Shown here: positions 34,083 through 43,110 of the stretch, piece after piece
Position numbering within the stretch: the stretch's first letter is position 1
How the letters are laid out: each line of letters starts with the position of its first letter
NCBI RefSeq assembly: GCF_027627475.1
Contig: NZ_CP115484.1
Coordinates: 1 to 64,000, forward strand
DNA from: Paenibacillus sp. SYP-B4298
GTDB taxonomy: Bacteria > Bacillota > Bacilli > Paenibacillales > Paenibacillaceae
Direction of reading: 5' to 3'
Length of the DNA stretch: 64,000 nt
The notes under the pieces: generated by a model
Told to the model about the DNA's origin: nothing
Database searches by the model: none
The model's input: the letters and a program-made list of their open reading frames with translations, nothing else
Translations under genes and position numbers: made by a program

Positions 34083-35918
34083 ATGAACGGGGAAGCAGCA
34101 CGGCTGACCAGATCAGAGGAATGGGTTCAGGTACGGCGGCGCATTTTCAGGCAGTTGATCGAATCCTTGCTGTACGAAGGAATCATTAAGGAGCCTAACG
34201 TTGCGCTACAGGCAGAAGCAGAATATGCGCTGCAGGGCAGCACAGAAGAGGGGGGGCAGGTACAGTATGTTTTCCGGGCTGTCCGCAAGGAAAGCTTCGG
34301 CCGGATTCGGTTGACGCATCAGCCTGTGATGCGAATCAGTGGTGAGGGGCGCATGGAGGCAGACTCCATCCCCCGCTTTCTGATGGAGATTGCCGCGTTG
34401 ATCGGCGCATCCACCACGTTGCTCCTACGGTTTGCGGAGGAGCTTCAGCAAACACTGCTGAAGGACACCCAATCCGCCAGGTGGGCCCGGGAACGTCCTG
34501 ATCCTGGGAACCGGGATTATGACGAGTGGGAAACGGCTCTGATAGAGGGACATCCGTATCATCCTTGCTACAAATCGAGAATAGGCTTCACATTGGAGGA
34601 CAATCTGGCGTATGGACCGGAGTTCGGCCCCGAATTCAAGCTGGTCTGGCTTGCTATTCGTCGCGATGCGGTAGTCTTGTCGCTCTCTGACTCTCTGCCT
34701 GCCTATGCGGAGTTTTTGCAGGTGGAGCTCGGACAGGAGATGGACAGGCTGGAGTCGGTACTTCGCGAGCTCGCCCCCCACGTCAAGCCGGAAGGCTATG
34801 CCTTCGTTCCGGTGCATCCGTGGCAGTGGGAGCGTGTCGTGTCCGTGGCCTGTCTGGATCAGATGGTGTCAGGCGAGATCGTCTATCTTGGGCAGGCAGG
34901 GGACACCTATCGTCCCCAGCAGTCCATCCGCACCCTGACGAATGTGAGTCATCCGCACAAGCCGTATGTCAAGCTGCCGATGAATATCGTGAATACCTCC
35001 TCGGGAAGGATCCTGGCGCAGCATACGATTCAAAACGCGGCGCGCATCTCGGATTGGCTGGGGCGGATCGTGGAGGAGGATACCTTGCTTGGCGGGGAGC
35101 TTGGTCTGATCGTGCTGAAGGAGATGGCGGGCATATCGTATCATCACCAGAAGCTGCCTGATATGCTGGAAACCCAATTATATGGATCGCTTGGCGCCAT
35201 ATGGAGGGAGAGCCTCCATCCGAGATTGGCTGAGGATGACACAGCTTGGCCATTTAACGCCTTATGCCAGCTAAACCGTCAGGAGCAGCCCGTCATTGCA
35301 GCGTGGGTACAAAGGTACGGCTTGGAGAATTGGGCTCGGCAACTGCTGCATGTGACAGCCGTCCCGCTGCTGCATCTGCTCTATGTTCATGGCGTCGGGC
35401 TGGAATCGCATGCACAGAATATGATTCTCGTCATGAAGGAGGGCTGGCCTACGCGAATTGCGCTCAAGGATTTCCACGATGGCGTCCGGTACTGTCCCGC
35501 GATTCCGCATCCGCTGGGCTATCCCGACATCGAGTATCCTCCGGCCAATCATCAGGGTGTCAATCGGAACTCGTTTATTGAGAAGCAAGACCCGGCAGAA
35601 GTCAGGGATTTTCTGCTGGATGCCTTGCTATTCATCAATTTGACGGAGATCGCGTTTTTCATGGAGAAGCACTTCGGCCTGAGCGAGCAGGCATGGTGGC
35701 GTATGCTGGCTGAGGTCATCTTGAATTATCAGGAACGCTTCCCGGAGCAGCGGGCGCGCTATGAACGGTTTGACGTATTTGCAACCGTCATCGAGGTGGA
35801 GCAGTTGACCCGGCGGCGTCTTCATGAGGTGGCCGCGGATTGTGTGCATCGGGTGAGCAATCCGTTGCACGCCTACCGGAGGGTGCAGCAGGATGAATTA
35901 CGAGGAGTGAGGATATGA
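34083..35918 (+). CDS. IucA/IucC-family siderophore synthetase
   Basis: This 611-residue NIS synthetase has GHPYHPCYKSRIGFTLEDNLAYGPEFGPEF (motif at ~155-185), VPVHPWQWERVV (~240), QQSIRTL and KLPMNIVNTSSGRI, then GLESHAQNM with LKDFHDG. ATG 34083 follows GGGAGGTG and is preferred over the upstream in-frame GTG (34038). Its motif set matches the next gene, so the pair arose by duplication. It probably performs one of the later condensations of a citrate/alpha-ketoglutarate siderophore. It overlaps the following gene by ATGA. Confidence 0.9.
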   Translation: MNGEAARLTRSEEWVQVRRRIFRQLIESLLYEGIIKEPNVALQAEAEYALQGSTEEGGQVQYVFRAVRKESFGRIRLTHQPVMRISGEGRMEADSIPRFLMEIAALIGASTTLLLRFAEELQQTLLKDTQSARWARERPDPGNRDYDEWETALIEGHPYHPCYKSRIGFTLEDNLAYGPEFGPEFKLVWLAIRRDAVVLSLSDSLPAYAEFLQVELGQEMDRLESVLRELAPHVKPEGYAFVPVHPWQWERVVSVACLDQMVSGEIVYLGQAGDTYRPQQSIRTLTNVSHPHKPYVKLPMNIVNTSSGRILAQHTIQNAARISDWLGRIVEEDTLLGGELGLIVLKEMAGISYHHQKLPDMLETQLYGSLGAIWRESLHPRLAEDDTAWPFNALCQLNRQEQPVIAAWVQRYGLENWARQLLHVTAVPLLHLLYVHGVGLESHAQNMILVMKEGWPTRIALKDFHDGVRYCPAIPHPLGYPDIEYPPANHQGVNRNSFIEKQDPAEVRDFLLDALLFINLTEIAFFMEKHFGLSEQAWWRMLAEVILNYQERFPEQRARYERFDVFATVIEVEQLTRRRLHEVAADCVHRVSNPLHAYRRVQQDELRGVRI

Positions 35919-37921
35919 ATACAGCGGCATCGTGGCGGCATTCACAGCCATGTGCATCCGACAGCGGGCAATTGGCGGCTGAAGTGCAGCAGCAGGAGCA
36001 GCAGCGAATGCTGTACACCGCGGCGCTAACTTCAGATCATTACGTGCACGCGCGTAGACGCATCTTCAGGCAACTGGTGGCGTCCCTGCTGTACGAAGGG
36101 GTAATCGAAGCGGAAGTGGAAGTGGAAGCGGGAGCGGGAGTGGGAGTGGGAGTGGGAGCTTCATCGGATGAGATACATGGACGACCTGTTCAATGGCGCA
36201 TCCCGGGGCAGGGCTCAGCGGGCGAGAGGGTTCTCTACATCTGCAAGGGAAGCCGGCATCTGACCTTTGGACGTCTGCGGTTGAACGAGGAGCCGGTGAT
36301 GCGAAGAGCAGGCAAGAGACCCGGCGAGGAAGCGGCAGGCGCTGGGCAGACCTCTGCGGATGAAGTGGAGCAGGAGGCGACCTCGCTCTCGCTGTTCCTG
36401 CTGGAGGTATGTCAGGGAATCGGGGCGGACGAGGGGAAGCTGCTGCATTTTGCCCGGGAGCTGGAGCAGACGCTGATCAATGATACGCTGGCCCGGTATG
36501 CCCGGGCCTCCCGGCAGACGTCGGAGCTTATGGAGGATGAGGATTGGGAGCAGGCCACCATCGAGGGGCATCCCTATCATCCGAGCTACAAATCCCGAAT
36601 AGGCTTTCGCGTGGAGGATCAACTGGAGTATGGACCGGAATTCGGGGAAGCGATCCGGCCGTTATGGATAGCCGTCCATAAGGACAAGGTACGTATCCGC
36701 CATTCGTTCCAATACGAAGGCTCTATTGCAGGAGAGAGCGGGCATGGGGCGCAATGGGGGGAGGAGCTGGCCACACGCCTCGTCCATACCCTTGAAGCTG
36801 CTGGCGTCGATGCGGCGGCGTATGTGCTACTGCCCGTTCATCCCTGGCAGTGGCGAACCATCGTGACCGCTACGCTGGCGGAGGAGCTGAGGAACGGCAG
36901 CCTGATTCCTCTGGGCGTCTCCGATCACATCTATACCGCTCAACAGTCGATTCGCACCCTGGCCAATCGTTCACGACCGGAGCTTCCTTCGCTGAAGCTC
37001 TCGCTGAGTATCGTCAATACGTCCACGAGCAGGGTGATTGCCCCGCATACGGTACAGAATGCCCCGATCATTACGGACTGGCTGAAAGGCATCGTCACGC
37101 GGGACGGTTACTTGAGGGACGAGCTGCGCGTCATTATGCTCGGAGAGATCGCCGGCGCGGCGTATGATAACAGCGAGCTGCCCGAGCCGCTTAGGCCGCA
37201 GGTCTACGGCGCCTTGTCCTGCATCTGGCGAGAGAGTGTATACCCTCTGCTGGAGCCGGGCGAGTCGGTTATTCCGTTCAACACGCTGACTACGCTGGAT
37301 CCGTCAGGGCATCCGGTTATTGCGCCATGGGTTCATACCTATGGAGCGGAGCGATGGCTCTCTCAGCTACTGGAAACATCGGTGCTGCCGCTCATCCATT
37401 GGCTGTTCGCCCATGGCATTGCCCTGGAGTCTCATGCACAGAATATGCTGCTCATTCACCGGGAGGGCAGGCCGGAACGCATCGCGCTGAAGGATTTCCA
37501 TGACGGCATCCGATTCATGAGCGAGCTGCTGGCTGAACCGGAACGTTGCCCGGAGCTGGTGGATGTGCCGGAGTACCACCGCAGAGTGAACCGCAATTCA
37601 TTTGTGGTAGCAAGTGAACCGACAGAGGTTCGCGATTTCATGCATGATGCTTTTTTCTTTATTAATCTGGGGGAGCTGGCTTTGTTTATGCAGGCGCATT
37701 ATGGAATTGCGGAGCTGGATTTCTGGCAACACGTTCGTGAGATTATTGAGCGCTATCAGCAGCGATTCCCTCAGCATCAGGAGCGCTATAGCCAGTTCTC
37801 CCTGTTCGAATCGGAGATTGGCATCGAGCAGTTGACGAAGCGGAGAATGTATCCGGATGATGAGCTGAGAATCCAGCAGGTTCCCAATCCGCTTGCACGT
37901 GTAGCCGCAGGACATCGATAA
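35915..37921 (+). CDS. IucA/IucC-family siderophore synthetase with low-complexity N-terminal insert
   Basis: This 668-residue NIS synthetase, paralogous to its upstream neighbour, has GHPYHPSYKSRIGFRVEDQLEYGPEFGE, LPVHPWQWRTIV, QQSIRTL, KLSLSIVNTS, ALESHAQNM and LKDFHDGIR. It is about 55 residues longer. Part of the excess is an insert near residue 65 made of EA/EV/GA/GV dipeptides, encoded by a 6-bp repeat, and part is an acidic stretch near 135. Translation is coupled through ATGA at 35915. The insert probably lies in a surface loop. It is the last gene of the biosynthetic operon. Confidence 0.9.
   Translation: MNTAASWRHSQPCASDSGQLAAEVQQQEQQRMLYTAALTSDHYVHARRRIFRQLVASLLYEGVIEAEVEVEAGAGVGVGVGASSDEIHGRPVQWRIPGQGSAGERVLYICKGSRHLTFGRLRLNEEPVMRRAGKRPGEEAAGAGQTSADEVEQEATSLSLFLLEVCQGIGADEGKLLHFARELEQTLINDTLARYARASRQTSELMEDEDWEQATIEGHPYHPSYKSRIGFRVEDQLEYGPEFGEAIRPLWIAVHKDKVRIRHSFQYEGSIAGESGHGAQWGEELATRLVHTLEAAGVDAAAYVLLPVHPWQWRTIVTATLAEELRNGSLIPLGVSDHIYTAQQSIRTLANRSRPELPSLKLSLSIVNTSTSRVIAPHTVQNAPIITDWLKGIVTRDGYLRDELRVIMLGEIAGAAYDNSELPEPLRPQVYGALSCIWRESVYPLLEPGESVIPFNTLTTLDPSGHPVIAPWVHTYGAERWLSQLLETSVLPLIHWLFAHGIALESHAQNMLLIHREGRPERIALKDFHDGIRFMSELLAEPERCPELVDVPEYHRRVNRNSFVVASEPTEVRDFMHDAFFFINLGELALFMQAHYGIAELDFWQHVREIIERYQQRFPQHQERYSQFSLFESEIGIEQLTKRRMYPDDELRIQQVPNPLARVAAGHR
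36108..36161 (+). repeat. Hexanucleotide tandem repeat inside the NIS synthetase gene
   Basis: About nine consecutive 6-bp units of the type GAAGTG / GGAGTG / GGAGCG run through 36108-36161. The unit length keeps the frame, so slippage would only change the number of Glu/Gly-Val/Ala dipeptides. Confidence 0.85.
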
Positions 37922-38048
37922 GAGGATTTGGCCTAGTGACTGCTGACGTTGTTCATCGCAATAGGTAATGGAGGCGACCTTCGAAAAAGTATATGAGATA
38001 TGAAAATTTATGCATGGACAAAGCTAGAAAATATAGGTTAGCATAAAT

Positions 38049-38067
38049 AATAATGATTATCAGTATT
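38049..38067. promoter_or_regulatory. Fur box before the siderophore-binding protein gene
   Basis: AATAATGATTATCAGTATT matches the Fur consensus well (centre TGATTATCA). It lies 41 bases before ATG 38108, within the 185-base gap after the synthetase operon, and implies a separate iron-regulated promoter for uptake. Confidence 0.8.
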
Positions 38068-38107
38068 ATTTATAAGTCAAACAGGGGAAAGTGGAGGTTG
38101 TACAGTC

Positions 38108-39115
38108 ATGCAGGCAGAGAGACAGAAGCAAGGAAGAATACCCTATGCGCTGTGGGTACTAATGACGGTGCTCGTGCTGGCGCTCGCGGGCTGCGGAAAT
38201 TCCGGCGGTGCAGGCACAGGAGCTACGACGACTGGAGATGCGGGAGCTGCGAACATCAAGCAAGAGGCACAGGTGGAGAAAAAGGAAGATACCCGGACGA
38301 TTACAGACGCTTATGGTAAGGTAGAGGTTCCCGCTCAGCCATCCAGAATTGTAGTTCTGGACATCGGAGCTCTGGACAACCTATTGGCAATGGGCGTGAA
38401 GCCTGTGGGCGCATCATCGATTCTCGCGCCAGGCGACCCGTACCCGGGTTATCTGCAAGGAGCGGAGGGGATTGCTAATGTCGGTTCTGTCAATGAACCG
38501 AATCTGGAGAGCATCGATGCCCTGAAGCCGGATCTGATTATTGGCAACAAGGACGCCCACGATGCCATATATGAGCAGTTGAAGCAGATCGCTCCCACTG
38601 TATTCGTGGAGACGCTGGGCGTCACCTGGAAGGAAAACCTGCAGCTTCATGCCGATGCGATCAACCGACAGGAAGAGGGAACGAAGCTGCTGGCCGCTTA
38701 TGAACAGCGTGCTGCGGACATGAAGTCGGCTCTGGCGGCTCAGAGCGGCAAGGAGGTATCGCTGGTTCGTCCGCGTCAGGACAAAATCCAGCTCTATCTG
38801 ACGGGAACGTTTGCGGGTACGATCATGAAGGATGCGGGCATTGTACGTCCAGCCGAACAGCAGGCCGATGGTTTCTCCAAGGATGTCACGGAGGAGCAGA
38901 TTGCCGAGCTGGACGGGGACATCATCTTCTGGTTTAACCGTGAGCCGGACGCTTTTGCCAAGCTGGAGAAAAGTCCTCTGTGGGCAACGCTGAAGGGAGT
39001 ACAGAATAAAGCCGTCTATCCGGTTGATTGGGAGTACTGGCTTAGTGGGCTTGGCATTCAGGCCGTGAACAAGGTGCTGGATGATCTGGATCTATACGTC
39101 GTCCATCCTTCATAA
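38108..39115 (+). CDS. Iron-siderophore ABC transporter substrate-binding lipoprotein
   Basis: This 335-residue lipoprotein (lipobox LAGC at ~30, then a Gly/Ala/Thr linker) has a FepB/BtuF-type class III fold: RIVVLDIGALDNLLAMGVKPVG, NEPNLESIDALKPDLIIGN and VTEEQIAELDGDIIFW. It captures the ferric siderophore at the cell surface and passes it to the FecCD permeases downstream. GGAGG precedes the ATG. A strong hairpin terminator between it and the permease genes would give more binding protein than permease. Confidence 0.93.
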   Translation: MQAERQKQGRIPYALWVLMTVLVLALAGCGNSGGAGTGATTTGDAGAANIKQEAQVEKKEDTRTITDAYGKVEVPAQPSRIVVLDIGALDNLLAMGVKPVGASSILAPGDPYPGYLQGAEGIANVGSVNEPNLESIDALKPDLIIGNKDAHDAIYEQLKQIAPTVFVETLGVTWKENLQLHADAINRQEEGTKLLAAYEQRAADMKSALAAQSGKEVSLVRPRQDKIQLYLTGTFAGTIMKDAGIVRPAEQQADGFSKDVTEEQIAELDGDIIFWFNREPDAFAKLEKSPLWATLKGVQNKAVYPVDWEYWLSGLGIQAVNKVLDDLDLYVVHPS

Positions 39116-39182
39116 ACCGGTCAAGACCGCTGATGGTCATATGGTGTAAAATGGAAGAGGGCGCATAGCTTATCCGCAGATT

Positions 39183-39208
39183 GGATCGTCGATGTGACGA
39201 TCCGTTTT
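39183..39208 (+). terminator. Terminator between binding protein and permease genes
   Basis: GGATCGTC (39183-39190) pairs perfectly with GACGATCC (39196-39203), followed by GTTTTT. It also argues against permease starts upstream of 39260. Confidence 0.82.
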
Positions 39209-39262
39209 TCTGCGTTATGGCTGATGATCAGCTTTATCTCAACAGGAGGTGGCGAGCTAGTG

Positions 39263-40264
39263 ATGAAGAGGGCCACGAGATTTCAAGCGGCGGGTCTGGC
39301 CGTACTGTGCGGGTTGATGCTCCTGGCATTTCTGAGCAGTATCAGGTTTGGTATTGTTCAGCTTCCTTGGGGTTCGGTCATGGATGCATTCTTCTCGTTC
39401 GATGGCTCGCGCGATCATCTCATCATCCGCAGTGTAAGGCTGCCAAGAGCGATCATCGCCGTAATCGTGGGCAGTGCGCTTGCCGTGGCCGGGTGCATGA
39501 TGCAGGCGATCAGCCGCAATGCCCTGGCAGGACCAGAGGTGTTCGGCATTAATTATGGCGCAGCACTGACCGCTGTGCTGGCATCGTACTATCTGGGCAC
39601 CACATCCCTGAAGCTGTTCGCCTGGTCCTCGCTGCTGGGGGCCGCGGCGGCAGGCGTTCTTGTGTTCGTGCTCAGCTCCGCAGGAAGACCCGCCATGTCA
39701 CCGGTCAGACTGGTGCTTGCCGGGGCTACACTGAATCTGCTCTTTGCTTCATTGACGCAGGGAATGCTGATTATGAATGAGCAATCGCTGGACACGATGC
39801 GCTTCTGGCTTGCAGGCGCACTGACGGGCAGGGATATGGAGCTGCTGCTTCATGTTCTGCCTTATGTGATGACCGGTTTAATCGCGGCGTTTATCCTGAG
39901 TAGCCAACTGAATATATTCAAGCTGGGAGAAGAGGTTGCCCAAGGTCTCGGGCAGCGCTTGAAGCTGATCCGCATCGGCTGTATGGTCGTGATCGTGCTG
40001 CTTGCAGGCAGTGCGGTCGCCATTGCTGGGCCGATCGGCTTCATCGGCCTGGCTGTTCCTCATATGGCCCGTATGCTGACAGGTGGAAATTACCGCTTAG
40101 CTGTTCCTTACTCGGCTGTGCTCGGGGCGCTGCTGCTGCTTGCGGCCGATATTGGCGCACGATATGTACTCCCCGGACAAGAGATCCCGGTCGGGGTGGT
40201 CACGGCCTTCTTCGGCGCTCCTTTCCTTATCTATCTCGTCCAGAGAAAGGAGACCTCCTCATGA
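39263..40264 (+). CDS. FecCD-family ferri-siderophore permease 1
   Basis: This protein of about 333 residues has nine to ten helices in FecCD style: VRLPRAIIAVIVGSALAVAGCMMQAISRNALAGPEVFGINYGA, ARMLTGG and the C-terminal EIPVGVVTAFFGAPFLIYL. I place the start at ATG 39263 (or GTG 39260) behind AGGAGGTGG (39244-39252), after the terminator hairpin. It overlaps the next permease by 4 bases (ATGA). The two should form a heterodimeric channel. No ATPase gene follows, so an ATPase encoded elsewhere must energise it. Confidence 0.92.
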   Translation: MKRATRFQAAGLAVLCGLMLLAFLSSIRFGIVQLPWGSVMDAFFSFDGSRDHLIIRSVRLPRAIIAVIVGSALAVAGCMMQAISRNALAGPEVFGINYGAALTAVLASYYLGTTSLKLFAWSSLLGAAAAGVLVFVLSSAGRPAMSPVRLVLAGATLNLLFASLTQGMLIMNEQSLDTMRFWLAGALTGRDMELLLHVLPYVMTGLIAAFILSSQLNIFKLGEEVAQGLGQRLKLIRIGCMVVIVLLAGSAVAIAGPIGFIGLAVPHMARMLTGGNYRLAVPYSAVLGALLLLAADIGARYVLPGQEIPVGVVTAFFGAPFLIYLVQRKETSS

Positions 40265-41268
40265 TTCCTGCAGCGATACTAAAGCGTGCCTCTATCGTCC
40301 TGTCGTTACTGCTGCTGCTGAATGCAGGCTTGATTGTGCTGAACGTGATGCTGGGTGATCGCTCCATCCCTGCGGGAGAAGTCGTGCGGAGCCTGCTCGG
40401 AATAGGGAACCCGGAATATCATTTCACCATCTACCAGCTTCGGCTGCCGCGTGTGCTAACGGGTTTTCTCGTCGGCTGTGGACTGGCTCTGGCTGGTGCG
40501 GTGCTGCAGATAATTACCCGAAATCCGTTGGCTTCTCCGGGCGTCATTGGACTCAATGCAGGGGCGGCCGCGGCTGTTGTCACGGTCATGGTGCTGGTTC
40601 CTTCGTTTCCCATGCGCGCGATGCCGTGGGTTGCCTTCTCCGGTGCACTGCTCGTAGCTGCTGTCATCTACAGCTTGTCCTGGCGGAGGGGGGAGGAGGA
40701 TTCTACCACCCGCATGCTGCTGATCGGTGTAGGCATATCCGCCATGGCGGGAGCGCTCATCACGTATTTGCTGACACTGGGTCATATTTTTCGAGTCTCG
40801 CAGGCATTCGTGTGGATGGCGGGCAGCCTGTATGGACGGACATGGGAGCATTTCTGGCCTCTGCTGCCATGGCTCGTGATGCTGTTCCTACTATTAATAT
40901 GGAAGTCCAGTGTGCTCGATCTGTTCCTGCTGAATGTCCAAACCCCGGTAGGGCTTGGGGTACGGGTTGAGACGATGCGAGCTCTGTTCATTCTAATCAG
41001 TGTAGGCTTGGCAGGCTCGGCGGTATCGATGGCAGGCACGATTGGCTTTGTCGGGTTGATGGCGCCTCACATGGCCAGGCATATGGTTGGCAGCCGCAGC
41101 CTCGTTCGATTGCCGGTGGCGGCACTGCTTGGAGGCGTTATCGTCATGCTGGCGGATCTGGTCGGCCGGCAGTTGTTCGCTCCATACGAAATCCCTGTCG
41201 GGCTGATTACTGCGCTGGTGGGAGCGCCCTACATGATCTATTTGCTGCTGGCTCGTCGTGCTATATAA
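40261..41268 (+). CDS. FecCD-family ferri-siderophore permease 2
   Basis: This 335-residue membrane protein is paralogous to permease 1 (LRLPRVLTGFLVGCGLALAGAVLQIITRNPLASPGVIGLNAGAA; IGFVGLMAPHMARHMVGS; EIPVGLITALVGAPYMIYLL). It starts inside the stop of permease 1. It is the second half of the importer channel. The usual FhuC/YusV-type ATPase gene is absent; the next gene is the AraC-type regulator. Confidence 0.93.
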   Translation: MIPAAILKRASIVLSLLLLLNAGLIVLNVMLGDRSIPAGEVVRSLLGIGNPEYHFTIYQLRLPRVLTGFLVGCGLALAGAVLQIITRNPLASPGVIGLNAGAAAAVVTVMVLVPSFPMRAMPWVAFSGALLVAAVIYSLSWRRGEEDSTTRMLLIGVGISAMAGALITYLLTLGHIFRVSQAFVWMAGSLYGRTWEHFWPLLPWLVMLFLLLIWKSSVLDLFLLNVQTPVGLGVRVETMRALFILISVGLAGSAVSMAGTIGFVGLMAPHMARHMVGSRSLVRLPVAALLGGVIVMLADLVGRQLFAPYEIPVGLITALVGAPYMIYLLLARRAI

Positions 41269-41313
41269 TGGATAGAAAAGATTGGAAGCTGATGAAGGGA
41301 GAGAGCCCTGCGC

Positions 41314-42915
41314 GTGTCCTCTTATGCGAACGAAGTCTATCAGATCTATCGATTATCCTCCGTGCGAAAGCGAAGATTTCCCAAGCAGAGGGGAGCTGGA
41401 CAAGTCAAAATTCCTGCCTACCTGCTTTGTTTTATTGTGGAGGGTGAAGGGGTCATCCTGCTCGATGGCGCTCTGCAGAAGATCAGGCCGTTTCAAATCT
41501 ACCTGCTCGTGCCAGGCATGATTGTGGAATTTCCCGAACAAGGGAGTGCGTTTCAGTATTATGGCCTATGGTTTGAATCCATCCGGCTTGCGAAGATCAA
41601 GGGAGGGTATGCAGGCGTGTCTTCCCCGCCATTGTCTGGCGGGCTATCTCCGGGGATGCTGCCCGTTCATCATCCACAGCGAATCCTGCAGTCGATCGTG
41701 CAGCTCTACCAGCTTGGCCAGCAGGAGGCGATACGGTATGCCATCAAGGGCAGGCTTCAATTCGATCGATTGATGCATGAGCTGCTGCAAAATGAACAGG
41801 CCCCGCTTGTCGAGGCAAGGGATGAACGGATTGAGCGAAGCATTGCTTACATCGAGCAGCATTATCCCGACAAACTATGCATTGAACAGTTGGCCAAGGC
41901 AGCAGGAGGCCTGTCTGCGGCTGCCTTCTCCCGTTTATTTCGTCAGGAGACCGGGATGACTCCGCTTGAGTATCTGAACAAGGTACGCATGGCTGAGGCC
42001 AAACAACGGCTAAATACAAAGGACTGTCGGGTAAAAGAGGTGGCGGCAGAGGTAGGCTTTCGTAGCGAATTTTATTTCAGCCGCATGTTTCAGCATAGGG
42101 TAGGCGTATCTCCCACACTGTATATGAAGAGGGGCAGGCTGAAGATTGCGGTGGCCTCCTCGTTAAATTTGGAGGATCACTTGAAATCGCTTGGCGTCGA
42201 GCCGGTCTGCGTCGTTGATCTGTTCTGCTACCCAGGGCAGAGTCAGGAACATTATCGGGAACGGATGGAGGGGCAACTGCAACAATTGTGCTCGTCTCGC
42301 CCGGATCTGATTATCGCGGACGACTATCATACCGAATTCCGCGATCAGCTCAAGAAGACGGCGCCTCCAGTATTTCTAGACTTCTCGGTATGGGACTGGA
42401 AGCGCAATTTTGAGCAGATTGCCGAGTTGGTTAACCGGGAGCGCGAGGCTTCCGAGATGCTGACTCGGCTGTATGTGCAGAGCGAGACAACCGGGCAGGA
42501 GCTGCGCCGGATATTAGGACGGGATCGGCTCCTATTGCTGCAGGTGAATCACCGCGCTATCGGCATCCAGGGGATGAAGAATCATCCGCTGAATGAGATG
42601 GTGTACGGCGAGCTGGGGCTGAATCCGGGCGGACAGGCCCCCGCGGAGCTGTGGCGGCTGGAGCTGCAGCCCGGTTCTATGCCTGTACTAGAGACGGAGC
42701 ACCTGTTCATTCACCAGCATCATGTGCTGGCTGGCAGTGGAGAACGATATGAAGAGATGACGAGCACGCCCGCATGGGCTCGCATCGAGGCCGTGTTGCG
42801 CGGCAACGTATATACGATTCCCAATTGGTTCGCGATGAGCTGGACGCCACTGGGGCGGCAGCGCATCATGAACGGGCTGCTGGGTCAATTCGGTGGCAAG
42901 AGGGGGAGCGAATGA
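41314..42915 (+). CDS. AraC-type regulator fused to a siderophore-binding domain (Btr/YbbB-like)
   Basis: The product has 533 residues. An N-terminal cupin-like region is followed by an AraC double HTH (~165-265; IEQLAKAAGGLSAAAFSRLF and VAAEVGFRSEFYFSRMFQHRVGVSP). A periplasmic-binding-protein-like domain then covers ~270-530 (KIAVASSLNLEDHLKSLGVEPV, SRPDLIIADDYHTEF, APPVFLDFS). This is the layout of Bacillus Btr, which activates siderophore uptake genes when it binds ferric bacillibactin. Here it probably senses the staphyloferrin-like product and activates the adjacent uptake genes. GTG 41314 has GAAGGGAGAG upstream. Confidence 0.92.
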   Translation: MSSYANEVYQIYRLSSVRKRRFPKQRGAGQVKIPAYLLCFIVEGEGVILLDGALQKIRPFQIYLLVPGMIVEFPEQGSAFQYYGLWFESIRLAKIKGGYAGVSSPPLSGGLSPGMLPVHHPQRILQSIVQLYQLGQQEAIRYAIKGRLQFDRLMHELLQNEQAPLVEARDERIERSIAYIEQHYPDKLCIEQLAKAAGGLSAAAFSRLFRQETGMTPLEYLNKVRMAEAKQRLNTKDCRVKEVAAEVGFRSEFYFSRMFQHRVGVSPTLYMKRGRLKIAVASSLNLEDHLKSLGVEPVCVVDLFCYPGQSQEHYRERMEGQLQQLCSSRPDLIIADDYHTEFRDQLKKTAPPVFLDFSVWDWKRNFEQIAELVNREREASEMLTRLYVQSETTGQELRRILGRDRLLLLQVNHRAIGIQGMKNHPLNEMVYGELGLNPGGQAPAELWRLELQPGSMPVLETEHLFIHQHHVLAGSGERYEEMTSTPAWARIEAVLRGNVYTIPNWFAMSWTPLGRQRIMNGLLGQFGGKRGSE

Positions 42916-42945
42916 GGCTGGGGATTATTACTAATAAATAAACAG

Positions 42946-43010
42946 AAAATCGCCAATTTTTGAGGCTGGAGGTTGCCATACCGCCAACTCAAGACAGGGC
43001 GATTTTTTTG
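42946..43010 (+). terminator. Terminator closing the siderophore locus
   Basis: AAAATCGCC (42946-42954) pairs with GGCGATTTT (42998-43006), followed by more T. A 43-base interior contains a small nested hairpin (GTTG...CAAC). Confidence 0.75.
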
Positions 43011-43037
43011 TGATACGCCATCGGACCGCGAAGAAAA

Positions 43038-43088
43038 TTGACAAGTGACAGGTTGTCATTTATCATTTAGTGTAGTGACAGGTTGTCA
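43038..43088 (+). promoter_or_regulatory. TetR promoter with twin operators
   Basis: TTGACA (43038-43043), a 17-base spacer and TATCAT (43061-43066) form a promoter. The perfect 13-bp palindrome TGACA-GGT-TGTCA occurs twice, at 43046-43058 (inside the spacer) and 43076-43088, with starts exactly 30 bases apart. This is a textbook arrangement for autorepression by the TetR protein encoded next. Confidence 0.88.
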
Positions 43089-43110
43089 TTATACGTTGGA
43101 GAAGAGGTGA

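Noticed and set aside
39194-39262. Upstream start for the first FecCD permease
   Set aside because: It would place the start codon within the terminator hairpin. AGGAGGTGG at 39244 favours 39260/39263.
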